From: Thermoplasmata archaeon
Lineage (GTDB): Archaea; Thermoplasmatota; Thermoplasmata; Thermoplasmatales; Thermoplasmataceae
DNA: 10,467 nt
Reading direction: 5' to 3'
NCBI GenBank assembly: GCA_021845325.1
Contig: JAKBRR010000026.1
Location: 1 to 10,467, forward strand
Shown piece by piece: positions 1 through 5,760 of this stretch. The notes beneath the pieces are model-generated. The model saw only the letters and a program-made list of their open reading frames with translations. It was not told where the DNA came from and made no database searches. The position numbers and the translations under genes are program-made. Every line of letters begins with the position of its first letter. The first letter of the stretch is position 1.

Positions 1-1006
1 GCTGAAACATATTAAAAACAGAAAAATTTGTGCTATATGCATTCAGGTTTGACGATTTTGAAATGAGCGACGGGAAAGTGATTTCATATATCGAATAACC
101 GGTAAGATAAACAAGGAAGGCAAGAAACGATTCGAAGTATCCTGGAAGCGATAGATCGAAAATAAACAGCAGTGGAATCGATAGCAACAGAAGCAATAGA
201 CCAAGTGTGGCCATCGGTCGCAAATGACCGCGATCAGCTATACCAGCAGCAAATATTGCTATCAAGCCTCCAAGCAGTACTGGAAAGAAGATTACCTCCG
301 GATATGATATGTGAATCAGGAAAGAATTATGATAAACTGGCAGGAAATAGAAGAATTCCATCATTGTCAAAGAGACAACGAAGCCTGCTAAACCCAAAAG
401 CAGATTTCTTCCCGGTACCCTGATCCTGAAGTTTTCATCAGGACTTTTCCATCCATCTGTATTCGATATTAGAAGAATAGCCAATACCCCTAGAACAGAT
501 GCTATCAGAAATATAGATGATATTCCTGTGAAAACCGATATAAGGGGGCCCAGTATAATGCCTAGGAGGAAGGAGAGGCCGACCGGTATGCCTATTATCG
601 CCATCGCGGTGCTTCTCTTCCCGATTGGCACGCTTGCCTGGACCATTGAGGTTCCAACAGATGAGATCGCCCCTGATCCCGAGATCAGCCGGCCCAATAT
701 AAGACCGTAGATATTCTCGGGATGAAAGCAAATTAGGTTTCCTGCCACAAAAAGAATCAGTCCAATCATGATTGCCTTCTTTCTCCCTATCCTGTCTGCC
801 AGAACGCCGAATGGTATCTGAAACAGCGCCATGGTTAGGGCATAAGAACCGAATGCCAGCCCAATCAGCAAACCTGAACTAGTGAATTCTTCTCCATACA
901 GTGTAAAGACAGGTAGAATCATGAATATTCCCATCAAACGTAGGGATTCAATAAAAGCAACTGTAATTGTTAGCTTTCTATCAGCAGGTGAGAACCCTCT
1001 GAACAT
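1..1006 (-). CDS. MFS transporter, YajR-like (3' end cut by window edge)
   Basis: Proton-coupled major facilitator transporter of the cytoplasmic membrane; substrate unknown, drug or metabolite efflux being the usual guess for this family. 335 residues are visible, enough for about ten of twelve membrane helices; the C-terminus lies beyond position 1. Residues 23-37 (RLMGIFMILPVFTLY) and 63-78 (QIPFGVLADRIGRKKA) read like E. coli YajR. The latter is MFS motif A (G-x-L-x-D-R-x-G-R-K-x) in the loop after helix 2. Residues 105-118 (GRLISGSGAISSVG) match the YajR motif around helix 4. A degenerate motif A (GIADRGHLRP, 255-264) marks the second half. The ATG at 1006-1004 is the first start after an in-frame TAA at 1027-1025, and a TATA-like element lies about 24 nt upstream. 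Whether YajR's cytoplasmic YAM domain follows cannot be seen. The family call is secure; the subfamily is less so. Confidence 0.9.
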   Translation of the reverse strand, partial: MFRGFSPADRKLTITVAFIESLRLMGIFMILPVFTLYGEEFTSSGLLIGLAFGSYALTMALFQIPFGVLADRIGRKKAIMIGLILFVAGNLICFHPENIYGLILGRLISGSGAISSVGTSMVQASVPIGKRSTAMAIIGIPVGLSFLLGIILGPLISVFTGISSIFLIASVLGVLAILLISNTDGWKSPDENFRIRVPGRNLLLGLAGFVVSLTMMEFFYFLPVYHNSFLIHISYPEVIFFPVLLGGLIAIFAAGIADRGHLRPMATLGLLLLLLSIPLLFIFDLSLPGYFESFLAFLVYLTGYSIYEITFPSLISKSSNLNAYSTNFSVFNMFQ

Positions 1007-1024
1007 CAGTTTCGATAACGTGGC

Positions 1025-1036
1025 TTAATATTTTCA
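1025..1036 (-). promoter_or_regulatory. TATA-like element of the MFS gene
   Basis: Read on the minus strand this is AAAATATTAA, centred about 24 nt before the ATG at 1006. That spacing fits an archaeal TBP site driving a leaderless transcript. There is no Shine-Dalgarno-like sequence before the start. Confidence 0.5.
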
Positions 1037-1113
1037 AATTATGTATCATTCAATGCAGATTGGTACCTATAATTGGTGGTTAAAATAACTTGAACTCTAT
1101 CTTAAATGAAATT

Positions 1114-1131
1114 TTAGGTCATATGATCTAA
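1114..1131. repeat. 18-bp near-perfect palindrome between the RidA and MFS genes
   Basis: TTAGGTCAT|ATGATCTAA is an inverted repeat with 9-bp abutting arms and one mismatched pair (G opposite T, which would be a G-U wobble in RNA). It lies 19 bp past the RidA stop and about 80 bp upstream of the MFS TATA element. It could be an operator for the MFS gene, since a palindrome without a loop suits a dimeric regulator, or a stem at the end of the RidA transcript, since the flanks are A/T-rich. The sequence alone does not decide. Confidence 0.4.
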
Positions 1132-1149
1132 TTTTAAATCTTAAAGCAT

Positions 1150-1512
1150 TCATTGAGATGCTATCACATCAAGTTCAACAAGCACTTCATTACTGGTAAA
1201 ATCTGTTACAATTGTCGTTCTGACTGGTGGATCCTTGATGAAATGTTTACCGAAGAGGTCATTCATCTCCTTAAAGAACTCTGCTTTTGAAAGAAAAACC
1301 GAGACTTTTAGAACCTTATCCATAGATGACCCGGATGCCTCCAGTATCCTAACAATTTTTTCCACTGCATTATTGAACTGCTCTTTGAATGTCAGCTGCT
1401 TTCCTGCAATATTCCCAGTCTGCCCAGAAACATATACTATTCCATTGTTAATAACAGCATGGGAATACGGTCCTCCTTTAGGTAGATCCTTTAAATTGAT
1501 TGTCTCCTTCAT
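1150..1512 (-). CDS. RidA/YjgF/YER057c-family enamine/imine deaminase
   Basis: RidA proteins are small trimeric enzymes that hydrolyse reactive enamine/imine intermediates, such as 2-aminoacrylate from PLP-dependent dehydratases, to keto acid and ammonia. The 120-aa length is typical. GPYSHAV at 14-20 matches the family's N-terminal GPYSxAV motif. VYVSGQTG (26-33) is the conserved second strand. PPVRTTIV (95-102) carries the substrate carboxylate-binding arginine, R98, and LVELDVIA (111-118) carries E113, placed 15 residues after the Arg exactly as R105 and E120 are in E. coli RidA. A deaminase-competent active site is therefore predicted. The gene is divergent from the flavin reductase gene, with 49 bp between starts and a TATA element about 26 nt before this ATG, implying a leaderless mRNA. 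The MFS gene follows in the same direction after 143 bp but has its own promoter. Confidence 0.93.
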   Translation of the reverse strand: MKETINLKDLPKGGPYSHAVINNGIVYVSGQTGNIAGKQLTFKEQFNNAVEKIVRILEASGSSMDKVLKVSVFLSKAEFFKEMNDLFGKHFIKDPPVRTTIVTDFTSNEVLVELDVIASQ

Positions 1513-1534
1513 AATGGGCTGTAATTTAAGAATG

Positions 1535-1546
1535 TTAATAAATTTA
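1535..1546. promoter_or_regulatory. shared bidirectional TATA element of the RidA and flavin reductase genes
   Basis: The 49-bp gap between the divergent starts (ATG at 1512, minus; GTG at 1562, plus) holds a single strong A/T block, TTAATAAATTTA. Its core TTAATAAA (1535-1542) is centred about 26 nt from the minus start. On the plus strand the same bases lie 23-26 nt before the GTG. Both genes therefore appear leaderless and driven from the same TBP site read in both directions. Confidence 0.5.
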
Positions 1547-1561
1547 GCAGGATGAGCGTAA

Positions 1562-2092
1562 GTGTTTTGTCATCTCGATCCATCACGAACAGTGAGAAAG
1601 ACTGATTTTGAAACATCCCAATACTATACCACAACAACAGTTGCCCTTGTTACCTCGAGCAGCGAGAGCAAGGTAAATGTTATGTCTGCTGAATGGTCCA
1701 TAAGAGTGTCAATAGAGCCTTTTCTGATAGGCCTGTTCGTTGGCTACGAACGGGAAACATATAAGTTGATCAAAGATTCAGGGGAATTTGGCTTAAGCTA
1801 CTGCTCGGATCAACAGGGTGAACTTGCACACATAGCGGGAAATTATTCGTTTAAGGACACAGATAAGTTTTCCACAGGCAAATTTCGGACTTTTCAATCA
1901 AAGTACATTAAAGCACCGCTGATAGAAGGATCAATTTCAAACTATGAATGCAAGGTTATTGATGAATTCAAAATGGGAGATCATGCAGCATTTGTTGGTA
2001 AGGTCCTAGAAGGATACTATGATGATGAGAAAAAACCACTAGTCTTCCATCATGGTAAATTTTTCCATCTGGGTGAAAAAATAAAAAGATAG
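1562..2092 (+). CDS. flavin reductase-like (FMN-binding split barrel) protein
   Basis: Likely an FMN-binding flavin:NAD(P)H reductase-family protein that supplies reduced flavin or acts as a flavoprotein oxidoreductase; the partner is unknown. The 176 residues follow the family order. TDFETSQYY (14-22) precedes the first strand, VALVTS (27-32). KVNVMSAEWS (37-46) is the conserved N-x-M-x-A-x-W segment. GYERETYKLIKDSGEFGLSY (61-80) matches the usual TxxLIxxSGEFxxN helix-strand unit. PLVFHHGKFFHLGE (159-172) is the typical C-terminal P-L-V-x-H-x-G-x-x-x-x-L. The GTG at 1562 is the first start after an in-frame stop and sits at leaderless distance from the TATA element. A second GTG at 1592 (start VRKTDFE) would match the usual N-terminus of relatives more tightly and is a real alternative. 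The gene is convergent with the surface-protein gene. RidA plus flavin reductase recalls RutC/RutF, but no other rut gene is seen. Confidence 0.88.
   Translation: MFCHLDPSRTVRKTDFETSQYYTTTTVALVTSSSESKVNVMSAEWSIRVSIEPFLIGLFVGYERETYKLIKDSGEFGLSYCSDQQGELAHIAGNYSFKDTDKFSTGKFRTFQSKYIKAPLIEGSISNYECKVIDEFKMGDHAAFVGKVLEGYYDDEKKPLVFHHGKFFHLGEKIKR
2076..2087 (-). terminator. T-rich terminator tract of the surface-protein gene
   Basis: On the minus strand this reads as two T runs (T5-A-T6) about 30 nt past the TAG at 2117. That matches archaeal intrinsic termination by oligo-T. It lies inside the 3' end of the convergent flavin reductase gene. Confidence 0.4.
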
Positions 2093-2099
2093 AATAAAA

Positions 2100-2112
2100 T
2101 TTTTGTTATTTT
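2100..2112 (+). terminator. T-rich terminator tract of the flavin reductase gene
   Basis: TTTTTGTTATTTT fills most of the 24-bp gap after the TAG at 2092 and before the convergent stop at 2117. It is a plausible archaeal oligo-T terminator without an obvious stem. Confidence 0.45.
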
Positions 2113-2116
2113 AGGA

Positions 2117-5100
2117 CTATCTCTTTCTCATTGCCCTAAAGACAAACCCTATAATTCCAACAACCACAACTGCTGCAATTGCGTAAAGTATAACAGGTGA
2201 AAATGAAACTGAAACTGAAGGTGGTGGCGTAGTTGTCGTTGATTTCTGGGAAAACGTAAGATCTATCGTTACATTTGATCCCTTGACTACTACGGTAGCT
2301 GGTCCGGAATATGTATAGTTCGCAGTGTTTGTGGACATATATGAATAATTGCCGTCAGGAAGCATGAAGCTTATTGTATTGCCTGTTGAGCTATTTGTCA
2401 TGCTGTCTATTGTGATCGACCACGAGGTTCCGGCAGGTAAACCGGTTTCAACGAAAGAGACACGATATTTTGTAATTGTAGATTTAACCGTGAATGTAAT
2501 ATCCTCAGTAACAGAGGATCCATTGACGATAACGGTACCAGAAGCAGGTGTTACTGTGTATCCTGAAATAGAAGCAACTGTGAACTGATATGAACCATTG
2601 GCAACAGTAAATGTGATCATGTCTGTAGTGGATTCATTGGTTGTTCCATTGAAAGTAACTGACCAGGCAGTGCCAGAGGTTAGACCAGATTCAACAAAAT
2701 TTACTTTGTATTTATTAATAACTGTGTATTGATTATGCAAAACAAGTTTTGTAAGGTAATCTGTATGATTTGACACAGTGCATGACTGATATTCAGGATC
2801 ATACGAAATGAATGGTGTAGTGTTATACATTGTAAGCTGGACACTGGTTGCAACGGGTAACAGGGTTTCTAACGTGAAATTTTTCACAGCTAAGAAAAAG
2901 TTACTCGGACAAGGAATTTCAGCATACACAAATCCGAAAACGTTACCGGATGCGGAGCCGTATGACGCGTACATCGCGGGAAGCGGCAGTCCATTGAGGC
3001 TAATTGTTATTGTAGCTGACGCCAGCAATGGGACTGAAACGGTACCAGATAGAATTGACGTGGAGTTGAAAGACAGAGTCCCCACAGAGAAAAATGAATA
3101 AGAAATGGCAAAGACTTCACTAATAAAAGAGGGGGTTGTATAATTTACGAGAACAAGATAGGCATTATATGTTCCATTCTGCGCAACGAATGTGACATTA
3201 AGTGTGCTGCCGGAACTGCTGTTAACTGACACATCGCTTGTAGAAACATTTGATGTGAAAGGCGAATATGGGTTGATGCAATTCAGAGATGTTAATTTGG
3301 TGGAGCTTATTGCGAACACGAGTGAGTATTTACCCTTAACATTTACCACAGGATTAGCTATCTCAATTGTATGCATATAAAGAGGTTGAATGTTCAAGGC
3401 AAGAGAATTGGTTGATATGTCAGTATATACGCTGTGACAATATGTCAGGTAGGATTGAGATGTGAAACCGACCATGGCCAAGTAAACTGAAATGTTACCA
3501 TAAGGTGAAACTATACAGCTTCCATCGGATAATGATGAGAACATTATGTTGTGTTCACTGCCATAAAATTTAACAGAATATGAGAAACCGCTAGGAAGAT
3601 AGCTCAGTGGGAGCGAAAGCGAAATATTGTGGAGAGTTAGGAAATTAGCATCTACCAGCTGGGTAGATTGTGTTACGCCATAAGTAAATGTCTGGCTAAT
3701 ATCTCCATCTGAGTATGTATAGTAGTTTTTAACCTGTATCTGAGCACCAGATGACGGGAGGTAAAAAGTCGCATTGTTACTGCCTATGTTGAAAAACAAT
3801 TCCCCGGCGTTGCCGAATAATATGTCTGCAAAGGTTCCCTTCATCTGATTATTTACTGCAAAGCATGTCTGCGATCCTGCAACAGTTCCAGATACATCAA
3901 CAGAGACCTTGTGGAGTGGAACTGTAATGTTTGCTCCAGTAGCTGAATCGAAATAGAACGATAAATGGTAAAGATAGGATGAGTTTTCAATGCAGCTTTC
4001 CATTACAAACGGCATGGAAAGGGTTGTGATATTTTCACTCATCGTTCCAGTTGTTGAATTGTAATAAAGATCTCCCGTATATCCACAGGCATAAGGTTGA
4101 ACGTACTTTAATGAGATATAAATAGAATGCGAAACACCGGTGAAAGTCACGAAATGGGTTGTCAATGCTGGAGTAACACCACTTAAGGATAATGGTCCTC
4201 CTGATAACACGAAGTCCTGGTCCAGTGCATAAATCAGTGTGTCGGAGTATAAATATCCATTTATTGTGTATGTGATTGGATAAATCAATAAAATGGTATA
4301 AGAGCCATTACCTAGGTTTGCGACAAAAGTATTATTTCCAGAAAGCTGCATGTTCAGGGAATTCTCCCCTAAAAATAATGGATTCAAAACTGCTTTCTCT
4401 ATCATCAATTTATCAGAAGAAATGGAATATTTGGAAGAAACTGCTATTTCAACTTTATAAAGGGTGAACTCAAGTGAATAGGACGCTTTACCGGAGACTG
4501 ATATTGTAAGGTTTATTTCAGAGTAATTGTAACTGAAAACAAGTCTATAATGATCAGCAGGAAGAACCAAGTAATCATTAGGTACACATTGCAAAAAATT
4601 AAATTGTGAAGTCGTATTGTTGAACGATATTGTTCCACAAATACTTGTTCCGCTACTTGAAATATCAGTGAATGTGAATGTTTCTTGATACAGTGTCGGG
4701 AAATTTACAGTATATGAATAATTATATTGACCAGAGATTAAGACGACCGACATATTTAGACTGTAAAGTGGAACAAAATCATAACTCATCTTACTAGAAG
4801 ACACTGCGAATGAAAGTTTATAAGTGTAGTAAGGACAAAGTATAACACTATTTAGAGAAGCGGTAGACGATGACGAAATCACTGTAAACGCGCTTTCTGT
4901 AAAGGTTCCTATGGTCCCAATTAAATTTACTTCCCATTTTGCACAAGAAAGGTTTAACCCAGTTTCGGTTATTGATATATTATATTTCAGATACGAACTA
5001 AAGCTGTGTGAAACATTACCAGCATTCATATCATTCAAGTTAATAGTTGGTTTCCCAAGAATGGTCCCAGATGACCCAGTGTTCCTAATCACGTCTTTAT

Positions 5101-5281
5101 TGGTGTGGACCGGATTATTTACAAGATTGTTCTGGGGTGAAAATTGTTGCGGATGTAATGCGTTTGTCCCAGATCCATCATAACCGATTCCACCGTTTGC
5201 CACTAAAAACGCCGAAAATGTCATTAAAAATACAAAAACTGTTACCACTGCGATTACTTTCTTGTTTACCGGTGGTTGCAT
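2117..5281 (-). CDS. large single-pass cell-surface protein with Ig-like repeats
   Basis: A 1054-aa envelope protein. Residues 8-28 (after KK) form an uncleaved or cleavable signal segment. About 1000 residues of beta-rich, Ser/Thr/Asn/Tyr-rich ectodomain follow, then a STTTTPPPS linker (1014-1022), a hydrophobic anchor (1029-1048) and a short basic tail, RAMRKR. Two clear tandem Ig-like repeats occur at 858-935 and 938-1012 (Y-x-V-x-F-V-E-[ST]-G-L-x-x-G-T-x-W-S-[VI]). Weaker copies are visible near 100-180 and 551-610. I count about 35 N-x-S/T sequons, so heavy N-glycosylation is likely. Twelve Cys are all extracellular and all lie outside the two canonical repeats. Proteins with this repeat and architecture are common in Thermoplasmata. 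No protease or other catalytic motif is recognisable. The role, whether S-layer-like, adhesin or binding, is unknown. The ATG at 5281 follows a strong TATA box by 25 nt. Confidence 0.87.
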   Translation of the reverse strand: MQPPVNKKVIAVVTVFVFLMTFSAFLVANGGIGYDGSGTNALHPQQFSPQNNLVNNPVHTNKDVIRNTGSSGTILGKPTINLNDMNAGNVSHSFSSYLKYNISITETGLNLSCAKWEVNLIGTIGTFTESAFTVISSSSTASLNSVILCPYYTYKLSFAVSSSKMSYDFVPLYSLNMSVVLISGQYNYSYTVNFPTLYQETFTFTDISSSGTSICGTISFNNTTSQFNFLQCVPNDYLVLPADHYRLVFSYNYSEINLTISVSGKASYSLEFTLYKVEIAVSSKYSISSDKLMIEKAVLNPLFLGENSLNMQLSGNNTFVANLGNGSYTILLIYPITYTINGYLYSDTLIYALDQDFVLSGGPLSLSGVTPALTTHFVTFTGVSHSIYISLKYVQPYACGYTGDLYYNSTTGTMSENITTLSMPFVMESCIENSSYLYHLSFYFDSATGANITVPLHKVSVDVSGTVAGSQTCFAVNNQMKGTFADILFGNAGELFFNIGSNNATFYLPSSGAQIQVKNYYTYSDGDISQTFTYGVTQSTQLVDANFLTLHNISLSLPLSYLPSGFSYSVKFYGSEHNIMFSSLSDGSCIVSPYGNISVYLAMVGFTSQSYLTYCHSVYTDISTNSLALNIQPLYMHTIEIANPVVNVKGKYSLVFAISSTKLTSLNCINPYSPFTSNVSTSDVSVNSSSGSTLNVTFVAQNGTYNAYLVLVNYTTPSFISEVFAISYSFFSVGTLSFNSTSILSGTVSVPLLASATITISLNGLPLPAMYASYGSASGNVFGFVYAEIPCPSNFFLAVKNFTLETLLPVATSVQLTMYNTTPFISYDPEYQSCTVSNHTDYLTKLVLHNQYTVINKYKVNFVESGLTSGTAWSVTFNGTTNESTTDMITFTVANGSYQFTVASISGYTVTPASGTVIVNGSSVTEDITFTVKSTITKYRVSFVETGLPAGTSWSITIDSMTNSSTGNTISFMLPDGNYSYMSTNTANYTYSGPATVVVKGSNVTIDLTFSQKSTTTTPPPSVSVSFSPVILYAIAAVVVVGIIGFVFRAMRKR
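2246..2710 (-). repeat. two tandem Ig-like protein repeats in the surface protein
   Basis: Residues 858-935 (2477-2710) and 938-1012 (2246-2470) are homologous units of about 78 residues. Each opens with KYKVNFVESGL or KYRVSFVETGL and continues through G-T-[AS]-W-S-[VI]-T, then NGSYQF or DGNYSY, then a strand of GTVIVNGSSVT or ATVVVKGSNVT. The units are linked by short T/K/S stretches. They sit directly before the Thr/Pro linker and membrane anchor, as a stalk would. Confidence 0.8.
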
Positions 5282-5302
5282 GTATAGAGGGATTGATGAG
5301 GA

Positions 5303-5310
5303 TATTTAAA
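5303..5310 (-). promoter_or_regulatory. TATA box of the surface-protein gene
   Basis: The minus strand reads TTTAAATA, essentially the archaeal TATA consensus, preceded by a purine-rich GAAAAA that could serve as the BRE. Its centre is 25 nt before the ATG at 5281, so transcription should start at or next to the A of the start codon. It is one of the best-matching promoters in the window. Confidence 0.65.
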
Positions 5311-5760
5311 TTTTTCTATTGCAAAAATCGGCCGATTAAAGAAAGCTCTGTTTTACATAAAATGCCTGTTTTGCAGTATGGATTTTTGATTGTAAGAAAA
5401 AAGAATGAATTTGATATACGATTTACAAGATAAAAATATAATTTTGCATCTATCTCTTTCGCATGAAATAATGCTGATCTATATTTTGGGAGAATTAGGC
5501 AGCTTCCTTATTTTATTTCGTAAGAAAAAAAGTGTCAGTTGATATTTTCAAAATATAGCAGTGATGTATTTCAATGTATTTTTTTCATTAAATACCAAGA
5601 CAGCTTCGTCAGAAGGCTTAATATCTGAATTCATTCAATCAAACGCAGGTATTATATGTTCTGCTATGTGGTACCGCCAATGCCGCATGACTTTAGTAAC
5701 TACCTCAGTTTCAGGCCCGACCAACTGACAAAGTTATTTAATTGAAATGAATGAAATTCA
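5311..5760. other. 450-bp intergenic region, no firm gene
   Basis: This AT-rich spacer lies between the DUF2079 stop and the surface-protein promoter. I find no tRNA, no convincing C/D-box RNA, no CRISPR repeat and no long open frame. It contains a 15-bp palindrome (5542-5556), a minus-strand T7 run (5525-5531) and a small inverted repeat, ATGAAT-GAA-ATTCAT (5747-5761), overlapping the DUF2079 stop. On the minus strand a frame is open from 5733 to 5551 except for one TGA at 5637-5635. Its product would read like protein (ETEVVTKVMRHWRYHIAEH, then after the stop SDEAVLVFNEKNTLKYITAIF), so a decayed or tiny gene is possible but unproven. Confidence 0.5.
5542..5556. repeat. 15-bp palindrome ATATTTT-C-AAAATAT
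   Basis: Perfect 7-bp inverted arms around a single C, 232 bp upstream of the surface-protein TATA box and about 200 bp past the DUF2079 stop. It could be a regulator-binding site or a chance product of AT-rich DNA. Nothing else distinguishes it. Confidence 0.3.

Noticed and set aside
172..731. Open frames on both strands inside the left-edge region (plus at 172-423 and 528-710, minus at 438-731)
   Set aside because: They overlap the continuous MFS frame that runs from 1006 to the window edge with clear MFS motifs. Their translations have no membrane or domain character of their own.
1235..1555. Plus-strand frame of 106 codons opposite the RidA gene
   Set aside because: The RidA frame on the other strand has full family motifs; this is its antisense shadow.
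2117..5281. Thermopsin-type protease domain in the surface protein
   Set aside because: Many Thermoplasmata proteins combine this repeat with thermopsin, but I could not find a thermopsin-like or other protease motif in the sequence.
4276..5433. Plus-strand frames opposite and just beyond the surface-protein gene (for example 4911-5183, 5137-5433)
   Set aside because: They are antisense to an intact 1054-aa frame with signal and anchor segments and a TATA box. One extends past the gene start, but its translation has no recognisable features.
5282..5760. tRNA, CRISPR or insertion-sequence remains in the largest gap
   Set aside because: I see no cloverleaf with a GGTTCGAATCC-like arm, no spaced direct repeats, and no paired terminal inverted repeats with target duplication.
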